Of a stretch of DNA of 64,000 nucleotides, positions 35,421 to 44,815 are shown piece after piece. The notes under the pieces were generated by a model. It did no database searches and was not told the origin of the DNA. It worked only from the letters and a program-made list of their open reading frames with translations. How positions within the stretch are numbered: the first letter of the stretch is position 1; every line of letters starts with the position of its first letter. Made by a program: the position numbers and the translations under genes. The DNA lies in IMG/VR virus record IMGVR_UViG_3300032236_001583, positions 1 to 64,000 of that record. One strand, written 5' to 3'. The stretch is from a virus.

Positions 35421-37253
35421 ATGAGCAAGAAAATATCATACGCAGTAAGGGATTTTGCTAGTTTAAGAAGTGAATTAATCACACTTACATCACAATACTA
35501 TCCTGATTTAATAAACAATACAAATGACGCATCAATATTTTCAGTATTGTTGGATATGAATGCTGCTGTTGCCGATAACTTGCATTTTCATATTGACAGA
35601 GTTTGGCAAGAAACAATGTTAGATTTTGCACAGCAAAGACAATCTTTATATCACATTGCAAAAACATATGGTATTAAAATCCCAGGTAATAAACCATCAG
35701 TAGCGCTATGTGATTTTTCAATTGTTGTTCCAGTAAGAGGTGATAAGGAAGATGAAAGATATCTTGGTTTATTAAAATCAGGTGCTCAAATATCAGGTGG
35801 CGGACAACAATTTGAGACAATGGATGATATTGATTTCTCAGACCCATTTAATAGTGCAGGACAACCAAATAGACTTAAGATACCTAATTTCAACGCTAAT
35901 AATGATTTACAATCATACACAATAACTAAAAGAGAAGCTGTTGTAAATGGTGTTACAAGAGTATATAGAAGAGCTATTACAGATTTAGACCAAAGACCTT
36001 TCTTGAAAATTTATTTACCAGATCAAAATATATTAGGTGTAACATCGGTTATACATAAAGAAGGGACAACATTTGGCGCAAACCCAACATCTGCAGAATT
36101 TTCTTCATCAACAAACAAATGGTATGAAGTTAAATCAATGATTCAAGATAAAGTTTTTGTTCCAGATCCAACTGGCGTATCAGATAGTCATAATTTTAGA
36201 GCTGGAACATATATTACAGTTGATAATAAATTTGTAACTGAACATACACCAAATGATTATTTTTCATTAACATTTGGTTCAGGTAATGTAAATCCATTAG
36301 ATAATTTGGATAATTACATGAATGGCGCAATGAAAGTAAATTTAGCAACTTTCTTAAATAACACATCATTAGGTGCTATTCCTAAAGCTGGAACAACCTT
36401 ATTTGTAAAGTATAGAATTGGTGGTGGTAAAGACTCAAATTTAGGTGTAAATGTTATTAATAGTGTTGACAACGTTGAATTTGATGTTAATGGACCTAGA
36501 GATGATTATAACCAACAAGTTATTAATTCATTACAAGTTACAAATGTTACCCCTGCAGTTGGTGGTGCAGATCAACCAACAATAGAAGAATTAAGAAATA
36601 TGATTTCTTATAATTTCTCAGCACAAGACAGAGCAGTTACATTAAATGATTATAGATCTCTTATTGAGACAATGCCTGCACAATATGGCGCGCCAGCTAA
36701 GGTTAGTGTATTAGAAGAAGATAATAAAATTAAAATTAAATTATTATCTTATGACACAAATGGTAATTTAACTGACACTGTGTCAAATACATTGAAAAAT
36801 AATATTTTAGAATATCTTTCTGATTACAGAATGATTAATGACTATATTGATATTATATCTGGTGAAGTTATTGATTTATCATTAGACATTAGTGTTACAA
36901 TAGACAAAAATGAAAATCCAACAGATGTAATGAGATCAATTATAAGTGGTGCAACAACATATTTTGATACCTCAAGTAGAAAAATGGGTGACCCATTATT
37001 TGTTGGTGATTTCCAAAGAATGGTTGGTCAGATAAATGGTGTTGTGAATGTAACAGAAATTAAAGTTTACAACCAAATTGGTGGACAATACTCATCATCT
37101 GAGGTTGCGCAGAACTATGTTGATCCTGTTACAATGGAAATACAACAAATTGATTCAACAATATTCATGTTGAAAAATCAAATTTATCAAGTTAGATTCC
37201 CAAGTAGTGATATCCGTGTAAGATTCAAGACATTAACAACGACTACATACTAA
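35421..37253 (+). CDS. 6: Baseplate wedge protein gp6-like
   Basis: 610 residues (T4 gp6 is 660). The N-terminal helix FASLRSELITLTSQYYPD, then FSVLLDMNAAVADNLHFHID and a later ALNDYR-type turn (SAQDRAVTLNDYRSLIETMP) mark the gp6/gpJ baseplate family. The protein is the main ring of the wedge and interacts with gp25 and gp53. It follows gene 25 with one base between. Its order, 25 then 6, differs from T4, where the two genes are apart. Confidence 0.9.
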   Translation: MSKKISYAVRDFASLRSELITLTSQYYPDLINNTNDASIFSVLLDMNAAVADNLHFHIDRVWQETMLDFAQQRQSLYHIAKTYGIKIPGNKPSVALCDFSIVVPVRGDKEDERYLGLLKSGAQISGGGQQFETMDDIDFSDPFNSAGQPNRLKIPNFNANNDLQSYTITKREAVVNGVTRVYRRAITDLDQRPFLKIYLPDQNILGVTSVIHKEGTTFGANPTSAEFSSSTNKWYEVKSMIQDKVFVPDPTGVSDSHNFRAGTYITVDNKFVTEHTPNDYFSLTFGSGNVNPLDNLDNYMNGAMKVNLATFLNNTSLGAIPKAGTTLFVKYRIGGGKDSNLGVNVINSVDNVEFDVNGPRDDYNQQVINSLQVTNVTPAVGGADQPTIEELRNMISYNFSAQDRAVTLNDYRSLIETMPAQYGAPAKVSVLEEDNKIKIKLLSYDTNGNLTDTVSNTLKNNILEYLSDYRMINDYIDIISGEVIDLSLDISVTIDKNENPTDVMRSIISGATTYFDTSSRKMGDPLFVGDFQRMVGQINGVVNVTEIKVYNQIGGQYSSSEVAQNYVDPVTMEIQQIDSTIFMLKNQIYQVRFPSSDIRVRFKTLTTTTY

Positions 37254-37293
37254 AAAGATTTTTAGTTATAATAGTAGAAAATTGGGTTTTTTC

Positions 37294-37301
37294 TATTTAT
37301 A
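37294..37301 (+). promoter_or_regulatory. Late-type TATTTATA motif, 4 nt before the 1200-residue gene
   Basis: TATTTATA-gtta-ATG. The gene at 48321 has the closely similar TAATTATA-gtta-ATG. Confidence 0.55.
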
Positions 37302-37305
37302 GTTA

Positions 37306-40300
37306 ATGGCACAGCAACACAGAATTCGTAGAATTAATACAGAAGTTGGTAAAGACAAAAAGGTAACTGTTGAACTTAACCAGGACTTTGATTTAATGGA
37401 GATTTTATCCCTTAAATTTAGTCAAGTTCAAGCGTATACATCATTTTGTTCTGACTATGGTGTTGTATGTGGTAGAATATCCGTAAATAACGGTTTAGGT
37501 ATACCAAATGCAAGAGTTTCCATATTTGTACCATTAAAGGATAAGCACGTAGATGACCCCGTTATTTCGGCTTTATATCCTTATACACAGGTAACAGATA
37601 AAGATCAAAACAATTATCGTTACAATTTACTTCCAGCTAGACAACAACATGGTGGTCATACACCAACTGGTACATTTCCAGATCAATTAGATATATTAAA
37701 TAATGAGGCTATTTTAGAGGTTTATGAAAATTATTATTCATTTACTGTTAAAACAAATAGCTCAGGTGACTTTATGATTTGGGGTGTTCCATTAGGTACT
37801 CAAACATTACATGTCGACGCTGATTTATCAGATATTGGTTGTTTTTCACTTAGACCTTATGATTTTATAAGACAAGGTAAGGGTGTAGATAGTTTCAAGA
37901 ACAAATACACATTTAAGGCATCTGAAGATTTAAGTTCACTACCACAAATTGTATCGTTTGATAAAACCATTGAAGTTTATCCATTTTGGGGAAATGAAGA
38001 TTTTTGTGAAATAGGAATTAGTAGAGCAGATTTTGATTTATCTGAAAAAGGGGTTAAAATACAACCAAAAGCATTTTTATTAGGTGGTGTTTTCACTGAT
38101 GTAGAAAAAAATTCAGTTAATAAAAATTGTACACCACGTCAAAAAATGGGACGTAAATGTGATATGAAAACTAAATCTGCAAAGATTGAAGCTTTACGTT
38201 ACACACCACAAAAAGATACAAATAATCGACCAATAATTGAAGAAGTTGATTTACATGAAGATGTTCCGGATGACGGTTCATTTGTTTTTCCTTTAGATAT
38301 GAACATGGATTATCTTTTCACTAATGAATTTGGTGAAAATGAAATTACAAATGATCCGAATAAAGGAGTCCCAACCTCAGCCTGTTATAGATTGAGGTTT
38401 AATATGAACGATAATGGATTGGATAGAGTAAGAGCTAATGCTGATTATTTGATTCCAAATATTAGAGAATATAATAATGATGGTGTAATTGATGATAGTT
38501 CTTATTATTTTGGTACTGAATGGAGTGGATACCCACAGAATGCTATAAGTTTAATGACCAATTTTAATAATAGTGAAGCTAGTTATGGTTATTATCCACA
38601 AGATTATTTTTATAGGTTCAATTATAATAAAGTTTATACAGTTTCATCATTTCATAGTCATTTTATAGGTTCTAATGCCATTGGTACGGTAGGATTTGCA
38701 AATATTAATGAAGCACACCCTGCGGAAGAAGAAGATTGTGGTGATAAATTAACACCACCTACAAACTTTGGTAAAAAAAATTATACATTTACATTATTGA
38801 TTGCAGATTTTTTATTGGCATTAGATTTCGTTATTAAATTTTTAACATTACAATTTTTAAATTTTGTTGTTTTAATTTTGAATACGGTTATAGAAGTTCT
38901 GATAAGTGTGACCTCTGGAGGTCGAGGTTTGAGAGATAATTTGGATGAGTTTCAAATAAATAATACAACAAAATTAAGTTTAATTAATTATCCAGAATGT
39001 ATCGAATGTTCAAGTGAAACTTCTACTGTTGGCGGAGGAACAAACACTAATCAATTTTATACTGAGAGTGGATGTTCACTTTATGATTTATTATATGATG
39101 AAACTTTAGCTACAGGTTATTTTATAACTGATAATACAAATACTAATCAATACACTGGTTGTAATACCTCAGACCATGGTTATGGTGGAGATATAGGGCC
39201 TTCTCGTTGGGTTCCGGCAAATATAGGGAGAAGATATGTACCTACCTTGGAAGGTCTTACTAATTATAATTTGATTTCAACAGCCATCTATGCGGATGGT
39301 ACGCATAGATCTGCCGATCCTGTAAATAAACAAAGCGGGGGAAATGCGAGTGATTTCGGTCCATTATCTACAGGAGTACGAGATATTGGTTGTCATGGTT
39401 GGGGTTACCAAGGTGGTCCTGTTACTCCAAGTGGAAGAAGTGAATTTAGAAATGGTGTTTTTTATATAATACCTGGTACACAAACACCAGCTAAATTAAC
39501 TGGTGTTTTATTTGAATGGTATAGAAGAAAACGTGTTGGTACTTTATTTTGTGGTGGAATTGTAAATTATGGATTCGTTGATAATTGGTTATCAGGTTCA
39601 TTATATTTTCCACAATTAAAAATTAAAAAATTATCACGTGCAGTACAGGCAGGTGTCGATGGAATCGCTCATTATTGTAGAAATATTGCGCATCTTGTTA
39701 TTGGTCAAGGTAAATTATATTATAGATCAGCGTCATTTGACGGAACAAATTTCAATCCGAATAATCTAAATAGACCAACTACATTTGTTGATTTAGGTCC
39801 AAGAGACGAATTCATAAAAGAAATTTGTGTAGACCCAACACTAGATCCAAACTGTTCAGTTGCACGTTCTATTGGTCAAACTTCATATCACGATTTGGGT
39901 GAATTATTAGGTATGGCAATAAATTATAGAATGGATATTGCAGGTGCAAATGGTAATATTGATATGTTTTTCCAAAATTCATCATTCTTCACGAATGAAG
40001 TGTTAGACGGAGACATTTTACAATTACTTTCTATTAATAATGAAACAGGTATTGAAGGATTCGATTTAGAAAATCCAAAATATATTGGTTACCAATTCAA
40101 TCATTTAGATCCAAAATTGAATCAAAATTTTTTCAAGGTTAATGGCGATTATGGTCCATTACCTGTAACGTTAGAATTAAATGAAGATGGATATAGAATC
40201 AGAACTTGTTTAAATGAAGGAACACATTATGATTTCAATACACCACCTAATTTAGTTGAAGGTAGATTAACAGAATCTTCACAACCAGTACCATTTTATC

Positions 40301-40908
40301 TTTGGGATAAAAAGGGTGAAGGATTTGGTAATTCAGGTTCCAATAAAAATAATCAAGGCTGGGATTATAGTACTGTTGAATTACAACCTTTACAAGGTAT
40401 GACATATGGTTATAACATAAGTGGAACTCCAAATAACGATAGTGATCAATATGCATTATTACCAATTACAAATACCAATAGTGGATTTACATTAGCTAAT
40501 CTAAATTTAACAGATCAAGTTGAGTTTGAGACAATTTCTAATATTGATAAAACTTCTGATAGTAATTTTGAGTATCCTGGCTACACATATTTGTATGTTA
40601 CTGGCGGTACAGTAAATGGTGTTACTGGATTAATTAGTCCTAATGATAGTACACCATCAGGTGTTTTATATATTAGAGTTGGACCAAATAGTTATAATAC
40701 AAGTAATGTTGTTAATGGTTGGCAAACAATACAATGGAATAGTAATTTCGATATTATACTACCAGCGAGATATGATTACTATAATGGTAGTAAACAAATT
40801 CTTTCAACACCATTCCAATTTTATTTTGGACTGATAGCCGGCAAAACCGGGCTTGATAAATTTATTGACCTATTTGGTCCGAAGGGAGCGTTCCCACCAG
40901 TTGAATAA
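37306..40908 (+). CDS. Large baseplate protein with carboxypeptidase-regulatory-like domain and a hydrophobic segment
   Basis: 1200 residues. Residues about 50-180 have VCGRISVNNGLGIPNARVSI, then KTNSSGDFMIWGVPLGTQTL, the pattern of a transthyretin/carboxypeptidase regulatory-like (Ig-like) domain. Residues about 494-536 hold a long hydrophobic stretch (LLIADFLLALDFVIKFL and FLNFVVLILNTVIEVLI) uncommon in a soluble structural protein. A Cys-rich part follows (ECIECSSE). It lies just after gene 6, where T4 has gene 7 (1032 residues), but I saw no clear gp7 match and the gene at 56907 has the better gpI/gp7 signature. Probably a peripheral wedge or fibre-anchoring protein. Confidence 0.6.
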   Translation: MAQQHRIRRINTEVGKDKKVTVELNQDFDLMEILSLKFSQVQAYTSFCSDYGVVCGRISVNNGLGIPNARVSIFVPLKDKHVDDPVISALYPYTQVTDKDQNNYRYNLLPARQQHGGHTPTGTFPDQLDILNNEAILEVYENYYSFTVKTNSSGDFMIWGVPLGTQTLHVDADLSDIGCFSLRPYDFIRQGKGVDSFKNKYTFKASEDLSSLPQIVSFDKTIEVYPFWGNEDFCEIGISRADFDLSEKGVKIQPKAFLLGGVFTDVEKNSVNKNCTPRQKMGRKCDMKTKSAKIEALRYTPQKDTNNRPIIEEVDLHEDVPDDGSFVFPLDMNMDYLFTNEFGENEITNDPNKGVPTSACYRLRFNMNDNGLDRVRANADYLIPNIREYNNDGVIDDSSYYFGTEWSGYPQNAISLMTNFNNSEASYGYYPQDYFYRFNYNKVYTVSSFHSHFIGSNAIGTVGFANINEAHPAEEEDCGDKLTPPTNFGKKNYTFTLLIADFLLALDFVIKFLTLQFLNFVVLILNTVIEVLISVTSGGRGLRDNLDEFQINNTTKLSLINYPECIECSSETSTVGGGTNTNQFYTESGCSLYDLLYDETLATGYFITDNTNTNQYTGCNTSDHGYGGDIGPSRWVPANIGRRYVPTLEGLTNYNLISTAIYADGTHRSADPVNKQSGGNASDFGPLSTGVRDIGCHGWGYQGGPVTPSGRSEFRNGVFYIIPGTQTPAKLTGVLFEWYRRKRVGTLFCGGIVNYGFVDNWLSGSLYFPQLKIKKLSRAVQAGVDGIAHYCRNIAHLVIGQGKLYYRSASFDGTNFNPNNLNRPTTFVDLGPRDEFIKEICVDPTLDPNCSVARSIGQTSYHDLGELLGMAINYRMDIAGANGNIDMFFQNSSFFTNEVLDGDILQLLSINNETGIEGFDLENPKYIGYQFNHLDPKLNQNFFKVNGDYGPLPVTLELNEDGYRIRTCLNEGTHYDFNTPPNLVEGRLTESSQPVPFYLWDKKGEGFGNSGSNKNNQGWDYSTVELQPLQGMTYGYNISGTPNNDSDQYALLPITNTNSGFTLANLNLTDQVEFETISNIDKTSDSNFEYPGYTYLYVTGGTVNGVTGLISPNDSTPSGVLYIRVGPNSYNTSNVVNGWQTIQWNSNFDIILPARYDYYNGSKQILSTPFQFYFGLIAGKTGLDKFIDLFGPKGAFPPVE

Positions 40909-42662
40909 TGGAAGAGAATAAATCGATAATATTACCAAGTAAAGAATACGCTAATGCAATATCTAAAGATCTTGATGTTAAATTAGAATTAGAATCTAGT
41001 CAAAATTTAATGCGTCTTGGTGATCGAGATATTGTATTAAATCTAAATGATTTATTTGGTTCTGAAAGAACACAAAGTATTGATTATAAAATATTTGGTA
41101 AACTAAAAATGATTTTTAGAAACATGTACACTGGTGGTACATCTTTTAGTTATTTAGAGGAAAAATTATTTTTAATAGGTGATGGTAGTACAGGTTTTTT
41201 TGAGGGTTATCTTCCATATGATGAATTTGCTTTTTTAAGAAGAGATGTTGTTAGACAAATTACAAGTTTTACAAATGTTAACGGTGTTTATACTGGAACA
41301 ACTGTAACAACAGGTGATACTAGATATCAAACTGTTACACCTATTGAAGCTCCTTACCATAACTGGAATTTATATTTGACATATGCATATAGTGGTGACA
41401 CTAATTACCCTATGACATACACATTAAGTGGCGGAACATATCAAAGCTTTGTAGCTTCTGATGGTATACCATTTAGAATATCTTTTACTGGTACAACATA
41501 TTTGGAATTAACATCACCAGTTGAACATGGTATGAATGCAGGTGAGTATGTATTTTTTTCAGGTATAACGACACCATTTTACATTAATTCTGTTGGTAAC
41601 GAAATTTACAACTCAGAAAAATATGTTATTAATTTAGCATTAGCACAAATACCATCTGGGACGACATTTAATACTATTATGATTGGTAAAAGATGTTTAG
41701 ACCTAAAAAATATTACAGGAAGTACATCACAATATTATGTTCACAGATTGAAGACATTAACTAGTGTTGATGATTATATTATGGATAATGTTGGATTTGA
41801 GACACCAGTATTTGTTGATGAAAAGAAAATCTTATTCCAAAATGCTGTGGGTACAAATGATGTGGTTGTTGAAAGAAATAGAATGGAATCTGTTTTATTT
41901 GATTTCAAGAAACCATTACAATTAACTGGTTTTACCAATAATCTTGGATATACACCAACAGAAGTTTTTGTTAGTGTAATTTTTAGAAATGGTGCTGGTT
42001 ATTTTGATTATCCACCAAAAGTTGGATTTAAGTTTAATTTCCATGATAATTGGATTGATAATATTTTTACTGGTTCAACAGAAACAACATTATCAGGTAC
42101 TACGTATACATTATCTGGAATAACATTTACAAGTGGTAATACATTGCCAGTTGGTACAGAAGGATTAGTTGGTTCATTTATAGAATATAATCCACGAGAA
42201 ATGAATGAAAGAATTGTGAGCGATGCATATCATAAAATCACAAATCCATTACCAATTTTCAATTACGGTCAAAATGGTAATGTTGATGGTTTTTCTGGTG
42301 CAACAAACTCAAATAGATTTGGATTATATTATCAACCATATCATAAGGTAATGTTAAAACAATTATCACCATATGTTGAAAACTCTAAAACAGACAATCC
42401 ACTTAATACTGATGTTGTAATTAATATGCCTGATAATGCAACTTTTGATCCAACTGAAAATGTATGGAGATGGAGAGATGTTTATGATGATGGTTATATC
42501 GACCCTGATGGTAATGGTACTAATTTTCCATTTATGAATGGTAATCATTATGTAAGATCAGATATTAACTTTTATTTAAGAAACGAAAGATATTATACAA
42601 ATAAAAAAGATGGTGTTAGTGATTTCAATGCTAATGCTAAAAATAACCCAAGTGATTGTTAA
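40908..42662 (+). CDS. Baseplate structural protein (gp8 position)
   Basis: 584 residues, beta-rich. The N-terminus is Leu/Asp-rich (KLELESSQNLMRLGDRDIVL). The C-terminal region contains DPTENVWRWRDVYDDGYIDP and YYQPYHKVMLKQLSPYVE, suggestive of a conserved baseplate surface. Its ATG overlaps the stop of the previous gene (TAATG) and its stop abuts the next ATG, so it is translated in a chain with them. T4 gp8 (334 residues) occupies this relative position but similarity is not evident. No enzyme motif. Confidence 0.55.
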   Translation: MEENKSIILPSKEYANAISKDLDVKLELESSQNLMRLGDRDIVLNLNDLFGSERTQSIDYKIFGKLKMIFRNMYTGGTSFSYLEEKLFLIGDGSTGFFEGYLPYDEFAFLRRDVVRQITSFTNVNGVYTGTTVTTGDTRYQTVTPIEAPYHNWNLYLTYAYSGDTNYPMTYTLSGGTYQSFVASDGIPFRISFTGTTYLELTSPVEHGMNAGEYVFFSGITTPFYINSVGNEIYNSEKYVINLALAQIPSGTTFNTIMIGKRCLDLKNITGSTSQYYVHRLKTLTSVDDYIMDNVGFETPVFVDEKKILFQNAVGTNDVVVERNRMESVLFDFKKPLQLTGFTNNLGYTPTEVFVSVIFRNGAGYFDYPPKVGFKFNFHDNWIDNIFTGSTETTLSGTTYTLSGITFTSGNTLPVGTEGLVGSFIEYNPREMNERIVSDAYHKITNPLPIFNYGQNGNVDGFSGATNSNRFGLYYQPYHKVMLKQLSPYVENSKTDNPLNTDVVINMPDNATFDPTENVWRWRDVYDDGYIDPDGNGTNFPFMNGNHYVRSDINFYLRNERYYTNKKDGVSDFNANAKNNPSDC

Positions 42663-44774
42663 ATGATAGTAAGAAGACAAACAACAGATCAAAATTTAAT
42701 CATTAATACGGAACTTGATTTCCAAACTGACTTGGGTTGGGAAGATAATTTAATGCAATTCGAGGAAGAAATTCTAAATGAGATTATCAACCCAATTGAA
42801 AATTATGAAACAATTAGATATATACATTCGCCATATACGTTGAATGGTATATCACAAACAGATATTTGGTTTTATTTTTATTTTGCTTCTGGCGGAACAT
42901 ATAATCAAAGCTATGAATCAGTTAGTATATCAAATCAAGATAACGAACATTTATTACCACAATCAGTAAAAAGTTTTTTTAGATTAGAATTCTATAAAAC
43001 ACCAGGAATTGTAACAAATAATGTTTTAACATGTGAACCACCAACAAGACAAAATAGAAGATTGGTATTTGCTAAAAATTTATCATTACCAAATGGTGAA
43101 AAAGTATTTGATTCAGTTCTTAATGGACATTTACATATTCCAATATTCACAGGATCAAACTATAGAAATAAAGAAAACATGTATATGTTTTGGTTTGAGG
43201 ATGAATCTGTTTTAACTGAAACTAATTTAAGTGGTAGTACAACTGGGAATACATTCTTTATGACAGCTAAATTCTATGATGCTGAAAATGGTAATATATT
43301 AGATTTTACAAATGATTGTTTTGATACTAGTCATACAGTTAATGAACCAAAAGATATGTATTATCAAGTTGATATTGATAAAGTAAATCACACATATACA
43401 ATATCATATTATGATGGAGTTGTTGAATGCGAACGTGTTGGTACATCACAATTACCAATTAGATTTTTTGAAAAAGGTGGAGCAACATGCCCACCATCAT
43501 TACCATATCATATTTGTAGTGATGTTACCCCAACACCAACATTAACTCCAACTCAAACAGTTACCCCAACTGTCACTCCAACAAATACACCAACACCTAC
43601 CCCAACACAAACATCAGGTGGTGGTTCAGGTGGTGGTTCAGGTGGTGGTTCAGGTGGATCGGGAGGTACATATTACTGGTATGAATTAACTAGTTGTAAT
43701 GATGGAATAACAAAAATAGTTGGTAGAAGTTCACAGTCAATTGATCAGTCACCTATTGTGTATAAAATAAATCAATATGATTGTTACAATCTTACTGGTG
43801 ACGAAGTTGAAACATCATCTTTTTATGATTTAGATCAATATGATTCAACTAATACTTGTTCAGATACGTATTGTATAGCACCAACACATTATACTGTTTG
43901 GCGAGATTGTTTAAATAATTATTGGTATTATCAAGGTGATTATAGTTCTAGAACAACAGGTATTTCATCTGAAATAAATGTTGATAATAATTGTTTATTT
44001 TATGTTGATTACTCAACGTCAACATATGGTGGTACTCAATTATCAACGCCACCGATAGCTGGTGATTGCATGTGCTCAACGCCACAAATGTTTAGTGACA
44101 CAGTACATATTAAAAACAGCTCATCTGATTTTAGTTGTGGTAACTGTGCGGATGTTGCTTCGTTTATTGCAAATGGAAATGCTGAAACATTCTGTTCTTG
44201 TACAACATTTACTGGTTCTGGATTCTCAGGATTGGCAAATGGAACTTACGTTATGTCAAATATTGCATCAAATGCGTATTTCTCAATAACAGTTACATCG
44301 GGTTCTGTTACAATAAATGGTTCTTGTGTTGAACCAATACCATCACCAACATATTATGAATATAGTTTAGGTTCTGGTAGCACAATCGCATTAGCATGCC
44401 CTGCTTCAAGAACCATAAGATATTCAGGTGCTAATTTGTTGGGTTTATATGATAAATTATATACAACAAGTGATTTAAATCCTAGTAATGAAGTTGCAAC
44501 TGGAGTTTACAGCGATGGTATTTCAGCGTACACGTACAATCATGGAACTGGTATAGCTGACTGGTCAGGTTGTAATTTAGATTGTGAATCGTGGAATATT
44601 GTTAATAACGATATGAAATATCAAATACCTATTACTGTTACTTACACTGATTGTAGTAACCAAATACAAACAATTAATTTACCATATGGTGATATGAATA
44701 TTTGCATAAAAGCTGGTACAACTATTTCAGGACCGTCAAGTAGTAGCTTTAATAATTCATATTGTTCTTCATAA
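42663..44774 (+). CDS. Tail fibre-type protein with Thr-Pro and Gly-Ser linkers
   Basis: 703 residues: an N-terminal baseplate-anchoring part (1-285), a Thr-Pro linker (about 288-319, such as [15 protein letters not shown]), a Gly-Ser linker (about 320-337, GGGSGGGSGGGSGGSGG), then a Cys-rich C-terminal part of about 360 residues with several Cys pairs (CMCSTP, CGNCAD, CSC). The last 120 residues contain a domain (LACPASRTIRYSGANLLGLY followed by a turn and YSDG) that resembles the C-terminus of the 1999-residue protein. Such architecture fits a receptor-binding fibre with flexible spacers. It starts directly at the stop of the preceding gene. Confidence 0.65.
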   Translation: MIVRRQTTDQNLIINTELDFQTDLGWEDNLMQFEEEILNEIINPIENYETIRYIHSPYTLNGISQTDIWFYFYFASGGTYNQSYESVSISNQDNEHLLPQSVKSFFRLEFYKTPGIVTNNVLTCEPPTRQNRRLVFAKNLSLPNGEKVFDSVLNGHLHIPIFTGSNYRNKENMYMFWFEDESVLTETNLSGSTTGNTFFMTAKFYDAENGNILDFTNDCFDTSHTVNEPKDMYYQVDIDKVNHTYTISYYDGVVECERVGTSQLPIRFFEKGGATCPPSLPYHICSDVTPTPTLTPTQTVTPTVTPTNTPTPTPTQTSGGGSGGGSGGGSGGSGGTYYWYELTSCNDGITKIVGRSSQSIDQSPIVYKINQYDCYNLTGDEVETSSFYDLDQYDSTNTCSDTYCIAPTHYTVWRDCLNNYWYYQGDYSSRTTGISSEINVDNNCLFYVDYSTSTYGGTQLSTPPIAGDCMCSTPQMFSDTVHIKNSSSDFSCGNCADVASFIANGNAETFCSCTTFTGSGFSGLANGTYVMSNIASNAYFSITVTSGSVTINGSCVEPIPSPTYYEYSLGSGSTIALACPASRTIRYSGANLLGLYDKLYTTSDLNPSNEVATGVYSDGISAYTYNHGTGIADWSGCNLDCESWNIVNNDMKYQIPITVTYTDCSNQIQTINLPYGDMNICIKAGTTISGPSSSSFNNSYCSS
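43525..43665 (+). repeat. Thr-Pro then Gly-Ser linker coding repeats
   Basis: Imperfect ACACCAAC-type repeats encode the Thr-Pro linker, and tandem GGTGGTTCAGGT units encode Gly-Gly-Ser-Gly spacers. Confidence 0.85.
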
Positions 44775-44803
44775 CAATTAATATAATAAAAAGAAAAAGA
44801 AGT

Positions 44804-44811
44804 TATTTATA
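44804..44811 (+). promoter_or_regulatory. Late-type TATTTATA motif, 4 nt before a GTG start
   Basis: TATTTATA-atag-GTG. The four bases include an in-frame TAG just before the GTG, so translation cannot begin further upstream. The motif supports GTG at 44816 as the start. Confidence 0.55.
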
Positions 44812-44815
44812 ATAG

